A stretch of DNA of 64,000 bases from CAZEAC01 sp964510065 (GTDB taxonomy: Bacteria > Bdellovibrionota_C > UBA2361 > CAIXSY01), in contig CAZEAC010000013.1 in assembly GCA_964510065.1 (NCBI GenBank), positions 1 through 64,000 on the forward strand, given 5' to 3'. The notes beneath the pieces were generated by a model. It was not told the origin of the DNA, searched no databases, and saw only the letters and a list, made by a program, of their open reading frames with translations. Positions 17,131 through 26,721 of the stretch are shown here, in pieces; the stretch's first letter is position 1; each line of letters begins with the position of its first letter. Both the position numbers and the translations under genes were made by a program.

Positions 17131-17810
17131 TTTTGAACCGACCTCTACAGGATCGTTCCGAGAGCGGGTTGGCGCTACCTTCAGCGTTGGTGATGATGCT
17201 GATGACGACGGTGCTCACGCTGATGCTTTCAAAGATGTCGGTACATAGCCTTACTGAAGTCAGCATGACTGACGCCGCTGATACGACGTATCTTGCTGCT
17301 GAGGGCGCGCTGAACAAACAAATAGGAGAAATGTCGGTTTTTGGCAATCTCTGGGAGGCGAAGCCCGCGCTTGCGACCTTGCCAAGTGGCTATACCGAGT
17401 ACTCACCGCTTTCATTTATAGCGAGCAATGGTATTCCAACCTGCACTGGTATCGCCTGTCATCGTGATCTTTATCCAACGGGTGGTGGCTTGCTCAAAAA
17501 TGTTGGGCCGGTAGGAGACGACGGCGATGTGGTTGATGCCACTTATTCGATTACGGAGCAGATTGATCCGAACGATCTTCCCACGGCGGATTTGACCGTA
17601 AGTTCGCTCTCTGCGTGGTCGCAAGTGGAACGGCTTGACGAGAGTACGCCGAGTTCCGCAACTGTCGGTGGAAGCCTCAGTAATTCGGTCGCCGAAGGGG
17701 GCAATTCAAAAGTTGTGCGTTATCGAATTACAGGAGTTTCAACGAAGAATTTGCGTGGCCGCCGCGGATACGCGACCGTTGTCGCCGTGGTCGAAATGCC
17801 ACTTTCCTAA
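17127..17810 (+). CDS. Type IV pilus assembly protein, PilX-like
   Basis: A 227-residue protein beginning with a short basic N-terminus and ESGLALPSALVMMLMTTVLTLMLSKM. This is the PilX pattern, in which the motif resembles 'rGa.LvvaLi.LliltllG' more than the usual prepilin FTLIEL, with Glu ahead of SG. DAADTTYLAAEGAL then matches the PilX N region ('r.iAf.aAEaaL'). The C-terminal half is unconserved and ends in RGRRGYATVVAVVEMPLS. It overlaps the previous gene by four bases and precedes PilY1 by 15 bases, the expected order. Confidence 0.75.
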   Translation: MILNRPLQDRSESGLALPSALVMMLMTTVLTLMLSKMSVHSLTEVSMTDAADTTYLAAEGALNKQIGEMSVFGNLWEAKPALATLPSGYTEYSPLSFIASNGIPTCTGIACHRDLYPTGGGLLKNVGPVGDDGDVVDATYSITEQIDPNDLPTADLTVSSLSAWSQVERLDESTPSSATVGGSLSNSVAEGGNSKVVRYRITGVSTKNLRGRRGYATVVAVVEMPLS

Positions 17811-17825
17811 GTGTGTGAGGGCAGC

Positions 17826-20800
17826 ATGAAGAAACTTTGCAAATCGGTTCTTGTATATTTTGGCGCAATGCTTCTGGCAAATCAGACTCTGGCGCAATCT
17901 GAGTATCCTGTTCTTGTTGGACAGGTGTCATCTGCGAAGGTGATGATCGTTATCGATGACTCCGGATCGATGAATGCGGTCATCGAGCATTCGGAGTTCG
18001 ACGATACTGCATCTGAAAATCTAGATACCTCGAAGGACATCCCCTCTTTTATATTTAAGCTGCAGAGCGGCGCGGCTGCGCCGGCGCTTACGCAACAGCT
18101 GCTGCCCGCGCTTATTGAACTTAACGCTTCGTTTTCAGGCACAAGCTCCGGTAATCTTTACGCATCGGCGGCGTTTAACAGTCCGGGAAGCGTTCCCGCC
18201 ATCGCTGCCAGCGCCTGTACGAACACGAGTGCAAGTACCGTTTGCTGTCCAGGTACCTCCGGCGCGGGCTGTCCCAAGACCGGCACTAGTTCTCTACATC
18301 TCTACGGAAACACCGCCGTTACTGGCAATTCAATTTTTGCCATTGCAAACCTTGCTTCTGGTGCGGTCGATTCAAGTGGGAATGAGTATCTTTTCGCGAA
18401 GTATCGCAAGAACGACTATCAAGAGCAGATTGATGACTGGACAACTGTATGGGCTAAATTTGATGGAAGCGGAAACGCAGTTCCTTACCATACCAGAACC
18501 TTTGTCACTACTGGGCAAACGGTATTTTTTAACGGCCGAGAGGTGTTTCTCTCCGCCGGATGGTACCGTGCTGAGTACCTTCGTTGGATCTTCTATAACG
18601 CAACTGCGGCGCAGCTCGCGAGTTTGCCGGGCACGACTCGAATACAAGCGGTCAAAGATGTCGTGTCGAATCTCATCGTCACTAATCCAACAGTCCAGTT
18701 CGGGATTGCGAGTTTTAACGGAAACTCATTGAGTGCAGGTTCGCACTCCGGAAATCTTTATACCCAATGGAATCAGCCTTCAGGAAATACCTCAAGTCAG
18801 GCACTGCCAAAAATTAGAAATGCTATCGGTAGTAGCGTTGCCACATTGACTAGTTCGCTGAATACCATGGGAGCATACAACGGCACGCCTCTCACCAACA
18901 CCTATATTGAATCGCTGCGCTACCTCGGTGGCGTGACTTCGCGAGATCCTTATTATTCTACGGCAATTACCTATACTTCGCCAATTACTACGCAGTGCGA
19001 TGCGCATAGCGTCATTCTTCTGACTGATGGCTTGCCCTCTGCCGAGACGCATAATCGGCTTCCAGATAATAACTGGGTAACTAATCTTGATGGTCAGGCG
19101 GACGGCGCCTCATCAAATAATAATTGTCAAAGTGTATCGAGTACACTCTGCGCGGCTTTTGCCGATGACGCGGCATGGTATGCCTATCACACTGATTTTA
19201 AGAGTACTGTTGCCGGTACGCAGAATGTTCTTACCTATACGGTCGGGCTCGGTATCGATTATTCATTGCTCACGGAGATCGCCACGGATGGGGGAACTGG
19301 CCAGGCGTACCTGGTGAATAGCAGCACGGAAATATCCGACACACTGCAAGCTATCGTCAATAATATTCTTGATACTCCGACGAGTGGAGCTGGTGTAGCG
19401 ACCCTAGACAAGCTTTATGGAGAGTCAAAGGTATATCAGCCGACCTTCTTCGCCGATACCTGGACCGGTAATGTAAATGTTTTTGATTATGTGGCTGAAT
19501 CGGATTCTCTTGAATTTGATTATGATATGGCAGAAGTCCTTGAAGCGCGAGATCTCGTCTCCTCGCCGCGTAATATAATTGCTGGACTCGATACCGATCA
19601 TGATGGAAATACGAGCTCGACGATCGCCTTTACTACCGCGAATGCAACGACACTTCGCCCTGAGCTTTTCCAATTCTTCATAAGCGGCACGCTTTCGAGC
19701 ACGCTACTCGCGACGCCGATACAGAGCTATACGCTTACCGCCGCGGCGACCACGCTGATACAGTACATTCAGGGCAATGCGATAAGCGGTATGCGTACCA
19801 GAGATCGCGATAACGACACGCTTGTCGATAGGCTCGGCGACATCGTGTATTCGCGACCAGTAGAGGTCGGTGCGAAGAATGGAAATTATAATTCAATGAC
19901 AGGATATGCAGCGTTTGTGGCCAGTTTGCAAAATGAACCGCCGTTGCTCTTGGTTGGCGCGAATGATGGCATGCTTCATGCGTTTGATTCGCTCACAGGG
20001 CAAGAGAAGTGGGCGTACATTCCTTCGTCACAGCTTCCGTACCTTGAAAGGCTTGGTCGCATGAACTACAACACGCAGGCGCGCCGGTCCTTTGTCGATG
20101 GCCAAATTAGTGTGGAAGACGTGTACCGCGGCGGGTCGTGGCGCACGCTCGCGATGTTTGGACTTAGGACAGGGGGCACGCAGTACGTTGTGCTTGATAT
20201 TACCGATCGCGACAATCCAACGCTGCTTTGGGAAGTTAATGCGGGTACTTCAGGCGGCCAAAGTTGGAGCAAGCCGGTGGTAGTGGTATCGAACGGACCG
20301 GCGAGCTCAGCTTCGCCGAGTGCCTTTAACTGGTATATGACTGTGGGAACCGGAGAGGGAAAGACTACCGCGGGCTCAAACGTCCTGGCGTACGCCCTCT
20401 CGTCGACTACGCCTCCCGCAGCGACGGTAATCTCGGTATCGTCGAGCGACCCGATCGGAACCCGCACCACGTCCGTCGCGACGACACAGAACGACTCTGA
20501 TTTTAATGTTGATAGGCTTTATCTTGGAAACGAGGAGGGCGATCTTTTTCGCGTACGTGTTATTGGTACTCCCGGATCATGGACTGTGCAGAAACTCTAT
20601 GATGGCGGAAATACCCAGCCAATTGTTGCCACGCCAACTGTGGTACTCGCCGATAATCCACAATACTCCGGCGCAGGCTCGGGTGTAGGCTCGGTGCCTC
20701 TTGCGGTGGGTGTGTACTGGGGAACCGGAAAATATGATTCTACCGCTGATATTGCAACCTTTGGTACCGTATCCCAGGGAATCTTCGGGGTTTTTGATCC

Positions 20801-21632
20801 GGTGGACACGAGCGCAGATTCTTATTCGAATGTACTATCGACGCAGACCCTTACCAACCTGCAGGATCAAAGTGTCTCCGGGTACAGTGTGCGAAAGCTG
20901 AGCAGCGGTAGGTTTACAATTCCTACGAGTAAGAGCGGATTTAGAATTCCGCTAGCGACTTCGATCACTCTTGCAAGCGGTAACTATCTCGAGCCGGTTG
21001 GTCAAGTTGTCCAGCCAAGCCTTAACGTGCGTGGCACCTTGCTATTCAGTACTTTTCTGCCTGAGACCGGAGCTTGCGCAATTGGTGGATGGGGCTTCTT
21101 GCAGGGAGTGAATTACCAAACCGGTGGCGGTAGCGTAGTCGACTACTATCAGAATGCCTCCGCGCCCTTCTATAATGGAGGTATCCCCGATATCAATGCG
21201 AGCGGCGCGACAAACGGCACCGACCTCACTCTAGGTATTAGCGCAAATCAGATATTGCCTGCCCTTGATACCCATGTGGAATCCGTCGACCTGACTAACG
21301 ATATCGTTCCGTATGCGCATGACGGCGAACTGTTAGAAAATGACGTTCGGCTGCATAGCTCGAATGGCGGTCTTCGCCCAACGGTTTCCTCGCTAGGACA
21401 CACCGGTTTGCCGAGCGCGCCTTCGCTCCTTGCGAGCAGTCAGAACATCGTCGTGCAGCCGGCATATCCTGGTGACCCGGGAAGTCCAAACCCGCCGCCG
21501 GATCCCGGAGATGGCGAAGAGGGAAGTGGCGAACCAGCGGACAATGGCATGCCGCCGCCAATCCTTACTCCGATTAACCTTTACAATCTCTTAATGAAGC
21601 TTTTGAGCTTCCATGAGAGTACAGGCAACTAG
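17826..21632 (+). CDS. pilY1: PilY1-like pilus tip/adhesin protein with vWA and PilC propeller domains
   Basis: A 1268-residue secreted protein: signal peptide (KSVLVYFGAMLLANQTLAQ), then a von Willebrand factor A domain with MIDAS residues D44-x-S46-x-S48 in VIDDSGSM and a later TDGLPS. The PilC/PilY1 beta-propeller starts near RLGDIVYSRPVEVG and includes LLVGANDGMLHAFDSLTGQEKW. A calcium-type loop, DTDHDGNTS, lies ahead of it. The end is Pro/Gly-rich (PDPGDGEEGSGEP) with a short hydrophobic tail. PilY1 sits at the pilus tip in priming, adhesion and surface sensing. ATG 17826 is preceded by gaggg. It is followed directly by a small exported protein. Confidence 0.9.
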   Translation: MKKLCKSVLVYFGAMLLANQTLAQSEYPVLVGQVSSAKVMIVIDDSGSMNAVIEHSEFDDTASENLDTSKDIPSFIFKLQSGAAAPALTQQLLPALIELNASFSGTSSGNLYASAAFNSPGSVPAIAASACTNTSASTVCCPGTSGAGCPKTGTSSLHLYGNTAVTGNSIFAIANLASGAVDSSGNEYLFAKYRKNDYQEQIDDWTTVWAKFDGSGNAVPYHTRTFVTTGQTVFFNGREVFLSAGWYRAEYLRWIFYNATAAQLASLPGTTRIQAVKDVVSNLIVTNPTVQFGIASFNGNSLSAGSHSGNLYTQWNQPSGNTSSQALPKIRNAIGSSVATLTSSLNTMGAYNGTPLTNTYIESLRYLGGVTSRDPYYSTAITYTSPITTQCDAHSVILLTDGLPSAETHNRLPDNNWVTNLDGQADGASSNNNCQSVSSTLCAAFADDAAWYAYHTDFKSTVAGTQNVLTYTVGLGIDYSLLTEIATDGGTGQAYLVNSSTEISDTLQAIVNNILDTPTSGAGVATLDKLYGESKVYQPTFFADTWTGNVNVFDYVAESDSLEFDYDMAEVLEARDLVSSPRNIIAGLDTDHDGNTSSTIAFTTANATTLRPELFQFFISGTLSSTLLATPIQSYTLTAAATTLIQYIQGNAISGMRTRDRDNDTLVDRLGDIVYSRPVEVGAKNGNYNSMTGYAAFVASLQNEPPLLLVGANDGMLHAFDSLTGQEKWAYIPSSQLPYLERLGRMNYNTQARRSFVDGQISVEDVYRGGSWRTLAMFGLRTGGTQYVVLDITDRDNPTLLWEVNAGTSGGQSWSKPVVVVSNGPASSASPSAFNWYMTVGTGEGKTTAGSNVLAYALSSTTPPAATVISVSSSDPIGTRTTSVATTQNDSDFNVDRLYLGNEEGDLFRVRVIGTPGSWTVQKLYDGGNTQPIVATPTVVLADNPQYSGAGSGVGSVPLAVGVYWGTGKYDSTADIATFGTVSQGIFGVFDPVDTSADSYSNVLSTQTLTNLQDQSVSGYSVRKLSSGRFTIPTSKSGFRIPLATSITLASGNYLEPVGQVVQPSLNVRGTLLFSTFLPETGACAIGGWGFLQGVNYQTGGGSVVDYYQNASAPFYNGGIPDINASGATNGTDLTLGISANQILPALDTHVESVDLTNDIVPYAHDGELLENDVRLHSSNGGLRPTVSSLGHTGLPSAPSLLASSQNIVVQPAYPGDPGSPNPPPDPGDGEEGSGEPADNGMPPPILTPINLYNLLMKLLSFHESTGN

Positions 21633-21645
21633 GGAGGACCATACC

Positions 21646-22065
21646 ATGAAGAGGAAGTTTTTGATTTTGGTGCTGTGCGGATTGTTGGCACCAGTACTTA
21701 GCTCGGCTGAAGATCCGACACCCACGCCGACTCCCAATCCTAAGCTGCTGCGCGAGCGGCAGCGCCTGATTGAGGTGCTTAGCGATCGAATTCATACGAA
21801 GAAACCGCAGTTTTCATTGGTCGGCCGGCTTGAGGCGAATGGAAAAGGCGTCTACAGCATTAATGGCGAGCAGTTTTCAATGGACGGGAAAACGAATGTC
21901 CAGGGCGAACTTCGCGTGGGCTCCACTGTAGAGGTCCGCGGATTTTATGAGCGAGGAGCGCCCAAGATTGCCTCTCAGGTTGTCGTTATACCAAATATCT
22001 CAGCTGACCTTGTGCAATGCGAGGCGCCGGACTTGGCAAATGAGAACCAGGCGTTGCACAGGTAA
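21646..22065 (+). CDS. Small exported protein at the end of the pilus cassette
   Basis: A 139-residue protein: signal peptide (KRKFLILVLCGLLAPVLSSAE), a Thr/Pro spacer (DPTPTPTPNPK), a helix with RERQRLIEVLSDRI, and a beta-rich domain (FSLVGRLEANGKGVYSINGEQFSMDGKTNV ... VEVRGFYERG). The domain resembles OB-like DUF5666-type folds that read like 'G.i......g...v.g..v...t'; this is a loose match. ATG 21646 has a good site (ggagg, 8-12 bases upstream). It begins 13 bases after pilY1, so it likely serves the pilus, perhaps as a periplasmic accessory. Confidence 0.65.
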   Translation: MKRKFLILVLCGLLAPVLSSAEDPTPTPTPNPKLLRERQRLIEVLSDRIHTKKPQFSLVGRLEANGKGVYSINGEQFSMDGKTNVQGELRVGSTVEVRGFYERGAPKIASQVVVIPNISADLVQCEAPDLANENQALHR

Positions 22066-22078
22066 GCTTTACTTGGCG

Positions 22079-23206
22079 CTACTGCTCAGCTCCCATTTTC
22101 GCAATATTTTCGCGAGCCACTTTCAAATTTGGATCAAGCGAGACCGCATGCTCGAATTCTTTCTTCGCATCAGCCTTTCTCCCGGATTTCCAGTAGACAA
22201 TGCCTAGCGAGTTATGCGCAATTGGGTTCGATGGATCAACGTTCAATGCTGCGGTAAGTGAGTCTCGGGCCTCGGAATACCGTTCTTGTTTAAGCTGAGT
22301 GTATCCCAATTCCGAAAGTGCCTTTGCGTTTTTCGGATCAAGCTTGGTAACCTGTTTTAACACCAGCTCTGCAAGTTCGAATTTATTGCGTTTCGAAAGA
22401 ACGACGCCAAGCGTGAACTGGGCCTGCAGATCGTGAGCATTCGCTTGGGTTGCGCTACGAAGCAAGCTCTCGGCCCTCTCATAGTCGCCCTTTTTCGCCA
22501 TTATAAGGCCAAGTTCGCGGTCGATTGTGAAATCCTTCGGTGATAAATCTTTCGCGCGAGATAGCAACCTCTCCGCTTCTTCGAGCCTGTCAAGCTTGCG
22601 AAGCACGATTCCCATATTGCGAAGGAGATCGCCCCGTTTCGGGGCGATCTTGGCCGCTTCGTCGTAAATCTCAAGTGCTTCTTCGAGCTTTCCACCCTTT
22701 TCAAGAAGCACTGCCATGCCAATCATAGTTTCGATATTTTTCGGATCAAGCTCCTGAGCTTTTTTTAATGCAGTGAGTGCCTCATCGACGCGATTTTCAG
22801 AGAAGTAGCTGCTGCTCAAGCCCTGCAGTGCCGCGAGATATTTGGAGTCAGTCTTTAACGCATCTTCGAAATCCTGCTTTGCCGAGGAGTATTCCTTCAA
22901 CTCATTGTACATCTGCCCTCGGGTAGTGTAGAAAAGCGCGCCGGGGCTCACACTGATTGCAAAGTTGAGGTCGGTGATAGCCTCGACAATTTTGCCCTGT
23001 GATCGAAGAAGCAACGCGCGATTATATCTCGGCTCAGGGGCAGAGGGGCACTCGCTGATTGCTTGGCTGTAAAGCTGCTCCTGAGTGGCCGGGCTTGACG
23101 ATTTCGATGCGGAAGTCATCAATTCAGCTACACTATCGCAATCTTGCGCCAAGGTAATTAAAGGAAGAAATAAAAATGCCGCGAATAGGTAAAGTTTATT
23201 GATCAT
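22079..23206 (-). CDS. Exported tetratricopeptide-repeat protein
   Basis: A 375-residue protein with a signal peptide (INKLYLFAAFLFLPLITLAQ) followed by nine or ten TPR units that fill the chain (for example AEPRYNRALLLRSQGK-type helices, then VDEALTALKKAQELDPKN, LEEALEIYDEAAKIAPK and YSEARDSLTAALNVDPSN). The last unit ends at the C-terminus with no extra domain. TPR solenoids mediate protein contacts; a periplasmic scaffold is likely. It converges on the pilus cassette with a 13-base gap, so it is not part of that transcript, though the neighbourhood would allow a role in pilus assembly. Confidence 0.88.
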   Translation of the reverse strand: MINKLYLFAAFLFLPLITLAQDCDSVAELMTSASKSSSPATQEQLYSQAISECPSAPEPRYNRALLLRSQGKIVEAITDLNFAISVSPGALFYTTRGQMYNELKEYSSAKQDFEDALKTDSKYLAALQGLSSSYFSENRVDEALTALKKAQELDPKNIETMIGMAVLLEKGGKLEEALEIYDEAAKIAPKRGDLLRNMGIVLRKLDRLEEAERLLSRAKDLSPKDFTIDRELGLIMAKKGDYERAESLLRSATQANAHDLQAQFTLGVVLSKRNKFELAELVLKQVTKLDPKNAKALSELGYTQLKQERYSEARDSLTAALNVDPSNPIAHNSLGIVYWKSGRKADAKKEFEHAVSLDPNLKVARENIAKMGAEQ

Positions 23207-23247
23207 TGCTGCCTCTCGGTAGGTGCGAATTCTCAGCCTGTTTCCAA

Positions 23248-25383
23248 TTACGAGAGTAAAATATCTTGCAGCCGCGCACCAGGGAAGACCCGAATGAGCT
23301 CGGCGATATCATCTTGACATTGCGCGTACGAGGTGAACACCGTGCGAATACCTTTCCAGGTATCATGTAGTCCCCCGGCAAAGCGAACTTCGAAAAGCTG
23401 AGCCAACGTTAGTTTCGAAAGTGGCTGCGGTTCGCAGACTAGGTGACGCCCGGAGCGTGACAATGCTTGAACTCGTCGCCAGCTCTCGGCAATTGGCGCT
23501 CCTTGAACCTCGGCCACACAGCAGACCCGGCGAATTATATGATGAAGTGCCTGGGCCTCATCGTGAGGAAGATTGTAAATGAAGCTTCCGAAGTGTGAAG
23601 AAACGCGGCCGTTTCGCTGCTCTTGGCCAATAAGCGCTTGGCTAAGCTTATAGTGTACGCTTTCGGGATCCGCGCTCCGCGCCGACGCGTTTTCGCTACT
23701 AAGATAAGAGCGCAAATCCGATCTTGTTACCGTGAAACGTTCATAAAAATCGCGAAGTGTTGTGCATCGTTGCGCAAGCAATGCCTTGAGGAAGCGAGTG
23801 GGCGCAGGGAGCAGTGCAAAACGCGGATGGAGCGACTCGAAACCGCGCTGCCAATTAATAAGATGGGACCCCGAGACCTGTACTTTGGCTGCTCGCAATA
23901 ACGACTCGTAGCGCGGCCAGCTTGGCGCCAGTCTAGGATCCGCCGATTTGCGTGAGTTGCCTTGATAAAGTTTTGAGAGCGCATTAGGCACCGGCTTTGA
24001 GCGAAGCTGGCAGGAATAGTAGAGTGCCTCGGCGCTGGGAATTCTCGGGTACGTGAGTTGCAGCACGTATTCTAAGATCTCGCGGAGCCTTTTATGCGGT
24101 GCTACGAAAGTCGAGTCCTTCCATACTGGCGCAAGTTCTTCTGTACCGCCCCACAAGGCGTTCATTGCGACAGGCACTAGCTCAGAGCGATGCTTTGCGC
24201 TTCGTCGACGTACTATCTCTGAGGTGGCGCGGCTATAAAGATCAATCAGTTCGTCCTTTGAACGGGCCGCAAGCGCGATTACCGCACCGAGTGGAATTTC
24301 GGAAGGAATATTGCCCTTATTAAGCGCATAGGCAAGGTGGCCAGTCGGCGCAGAGCCAAGGCGGCATGCTGATTCTACCAAATGATAGGGAAGTCCCTGC
24401 GTCTCGAGGAGTCTTATAATATGCCCCGGCCAACTTTTAAGCGTGGTCACGGAAACTGCTGCGGAAGTTGTGAGCGCTTCGATATCGTTCCAAATCTTAT
24501 GACGAACTGGTTCGGGGACCGCTAATGCTTCGAGCTCGCTATGATAGCTCCGCTTAATTCTCGATAGTGAAATAGTATCCATGCCGACCACAAAGCGGTA
24601 AAGCGGCTTGCCCTTGGCGCTTCTGAGTCTTTCCCGATATTGCTGATAAACTGCGTCGTCGCGCGCAGCGAGAAGCTCAAGAACACCCCGCGCATACACT
24701 TGAATCTGCGGAAGCTGCCTCTCGAGCGCTTCCGCTTTAGCTGCGTTGAAAATCGCGATACTCTCTGGATGTGCCAGCAGCTTTTCGGGAGAGCAACAGG
24801 CCTCTGCGAAGTCGTCAAGCAGGATTCTGGCGTTACGCGCGAGTGTAGCAACTTCACAGCGACTTCCCCATTGAATCGCTTGAAGCAGGCGTGCGCCGAT
24901 CGCTGTACGCGCCGGGCAGAGATGCTTTGGCGGGCCCCAAAGATAGTGTCGAATTCCAACGTCGGTAAGGGGCGTTCCAGGATATGAGACTGCCACAATT
25001 GACGTTGCTTTATTGACCGCTGAGTCGAGCGCGCGGCCATTTTCGGACTCGCAACCCTGCTCACGTGCCGCCTTGCGCCAGAGGTGAACAATCGACGAAA
25101 GTGACGCAATCGAAGGATTAACAGCGAGATATTTATCGGGACTGTCACCAAGAGTTCGCCAATTTTCGATTCGGGCTAGAGTTTCCCGATCTATCCCTGC
25201 AAGCTTTGAGAATTGGTTTAATGACAGCTGGAAAACCGTAGTGCGGACGCTGTGAATAAGCGCGCCGAGCTCAGCGGTTTCATGCATCGAGGCTTCCCAG
25301 ACAACCCTCCTTTCGCGCATTTTTAAAGGGGGCACTGGCTTAGCTTCGGCCGCGAGATCTGTTTTTTTAGAAGCGGACAGCAT
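23248..25383 (-). CDS. Large protein with N-terminal XRE-type helix-turn-helix and possible further HTH-like units
   Basis: I do not recognise this 711-residue protein as a whole. Residues about 40-105 read as an XRE/Cro helix-turn-helix (LSLNQFSKLAGIDRETLARIENWRT, with Gly in the turn). The rest has no signal peptide or membrane segment and is helical. Several later stretches repeat the same rhythm of short helices around 'L..L..G....P': ESACRLGSAPTGHLAYALNKG, SCQLRSKPVPNALSKLYQG, and RFTVTRSDLRSYLSSE. This suggests degenerate tandem HTH units (inference). The start at 25383 is chosen because the upstream extension of the frame runs into repeat DNA. It stands alone between the TPR gene and a palindrome-rich gap. 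Confidence 0.65.
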   Translation of the reverse strand: MLSASKKTDLAAEAKPVPPLKMRERRVVWEASMHETAELGALIHSVRTTVFQLSLNQFSKLAGIDRETLARIENWRTLGDSPDKYLAVNPSIASLSSIVHLWRKAAREQGCESENGRALDSAVNKATSIVAVSYPGTPLTDVGIRHYLWGPPKHLCPARTAIGARLLQAIQWGSRCEVATLARNARILLDDFAEACCSPEKLLAHPESIAIFNAAKAEALERQLPQIQVYARGVLELLAARDDAVYQQYRERLRSAKGKPLYRFVVGMDTISLSRIKRSYHSELEALAVPEPVRHKIWNDIEALTTSAAVSVTTLKSWPGHIIRLLETQGLPYHLVESACRLGSAPTGHLAYALNKGNIPSEIPLGAVIALAARSKDELIDLYSRATSEIVRRRSAKHRSELVPVAMNALWGGTEELAPVWKDSTFVAPHKRLREILEYVLQLTYPRIPSAEALYYSCQLRSKPVPNALSKLYQGNSRKSADPRLAPSWPRYESLLRAAKVQVSGSHLINWQRGFESLHPRFALLPAPTRFLKALLAQRCTTLRDFYERFTVTRSDLRSYLSSENASARSADPESVHYKLSQALIGQEQRNGRVSSHFGSFIYNLPHDEAQALHHIIRRVCCVAEVQGAPIAESWRRVQALSRSGRHLVCEPQPLSKLTLAQLFEVRFAGGLHDTWKGIRTVFTSYAQCQDDIAELIRVFPGARLQDILLS

Positions 25384-25710
25384 GGCGGTATTGTAGCGCC
25401 AATACGGACCTATCCAAGTGTAATCGTATATAAACCACAGAGACACCGAGGTCACAGCGCGGCTCGGCCGCAACGTATCGCGGTTGCGGCCTCTTCAGCC
25501 GCGCTTCTGTGTCGTCCCTCCGGGGGGTTTTTGCTCCGCAAAAACGTATTACTATCGGGCCATTACTAAATTATCTTGCTTTTTTTGGAAGATATGGCCC
25601 GATAGTAATACAGAGGCAGGAGAGGGGGGACCAGAGTTAATGAGTCGTTACGCCAGCCCTGTCTAACTTGCTCAAAACATAGTCTATTTTATTCAAGGCA
25701 CGGTTAACGG
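25384..25710. repeat. Palindrome-rich intergenic region with three nested hairpins
   Basis: This gene-free stretch holds a half copy of the AAACCACAGAG repeat (25432-25450) and a long imperfect palindrome from 25453 to 25511, with arms cacag/ctgtg, gcgcggct/agccgcgc and ggccgcaac/gttgcggcc. There is also a perfect 8-base hairpin gtttttgc/gcaaaaac (25527-25545) and a perfect 18-base inverted repeat (25546-25563 with 25594-25611). Some of these may terminate the fatty-acid dehydrogenase gene that ends at 25711 on the minus strand. Confidence 0.7.
25546..25611. repeat. Perfect 18-bp inverted repeat with 30-base loop
   Basis: The arms gtattactatcgggccat (25546-25563) and its exact complement (25594-25611) flank a loop containing a T-run. 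It could act as a terminator for minus-strand transcription from the gene ending at 25711, or be a remnant palindromic mobile sequence. Confidence 0.8.
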
Positions 25711-26559
25711 TTACGGATACTTGTAAAATCCTCGGCCATTTTTCCGGCCGTACCATCCCGCTTCGACATACTTAATCAGCAGCGGGCAGGGGCGGTACTT
25801 ATCTTCGCCGAGCTCACGATGCAGAAGCTGCAGAATTGATAGCAGTGTATCAAGTCCTACAAAGTCAGCCAGGGTAAGGGGGCCCATCGGCTGATTCGTC
25901 CCGAGCTTCATTGCGGTGTCGACATCTTCGACCTTGACGCCTTCATGAACGAGATAAATAGCTTCGTTCACCATTGGGACAAGGATACGGTTGACAATAA
26001 AACCGGGACTGTCGATCGCAAGCACGGTAGTCTTTTCGATTCGCGACATTAATTCGATGATTTTGTTGTGGGTCTCGTCACTGGTTTGCAAGCCGCGAAT
26101 AATCTCAACGAGCTTCATCACCGGCACAGGGTTCATGAAATGAACGCCGATAAATTTTTCTGGACGCGAGGTCGCTGCGGCCATCTTAGTTATCGAGATT
26201 GACGAGGTATTGCTCGCGAAGATAGTGCTATTGGGACAGATCTTATCAAGCTCTTTGAAGAGCTCCGCCTTAATTTCAAACTTCTCGACAATTGCCTCGA
26301 TCACCAACCCGCAGGAACGCAGCGCCGCAAGCGAATCAACCGCCTTAATATTTTGAAGCGTCTTTGTGATGCTATCTTTTGTGATCTTACCCTTTTCAAG
26401 CGCCTTATTGAGCTGGTTCTCAATGCCCTTAATTCCGCGTTCAAGCGCCTGAGCACTTGCGTCACAGAGGAGGACGAGAAACCCGTAGCTTGCAAACACC
26501 TGGGCAATACCTGCCCCCATTTGGCCCGCACCTATAACCGCGATTGAAATCTCAGACAT
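25711..26559 (-). CDS. hbd: 3-hydroxybutyryl-CoA (3-hydroxyacyl-CoA) dehydrogenase
   Basis: A 282-residue NAD-dependent enzyme that interconverts 3-hydroxyacyl-CoA and 3-oxoacyl-CoA. The N-terminal Rossmann fold has GAGQMGAGIAQVFA. The middle has FASNTSSISITKMA and the conserved IGVHFMNPVPVMKLVEII, where His and Asn belong to the catalytic set. The C-terminal helical domain has GFIVNRILVPMVNEAI, MGPLTLADFVGLDT and the final GWYGRKNGRGFYKYP. The length fits the short stand-alone Hbd/PaaH form. The start at 26559 has ggagagg 8 bases upstream. Its promoter region is shared divergently with mreB. It may work with the acyl-CoA genes at 1-1426, though they are far apart. Confidence 0.95.
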   Translation of the reverse strand: MSEISIAVIGAGQMGAGIAQVFASYGFLVLLCDASAQALERGIKGIENQLNKALEKGKITKDSITKTLQNIKAVDSLAALRSCGLVIEAIVEKFEIKAELFKELDKICPNSTIFASNTSSISITKMAAATSRPEKFIGVHFMNPVPVMKLVEIIRGLQTSDETHNKIIELMSRIEKTTVLAIDSPGFIVNRILVPMVNEAIYLVHEGVKVEDVDTAMKLGTNQPMGPLTLADFVGLDTLLSILQLLHRELGEDKYRPCPLLIKYVEAGWYGRKNGRGFYKYP

Positions 26560-26721
26560 TTGAAACCTCTCCAAAAAATTTTCATCCAAAAACGTAATTA
26601 CGATATTAAGCCGGAGGACCCCAAGGTGAAAGCTCTAATTTATCGCCAAGCAATTCCCAACTGCTCTTTACTATTGAAGAATTTGGTAATAGTCTCAACG
26701 CCTAGAATTCCAAGGGTAACT

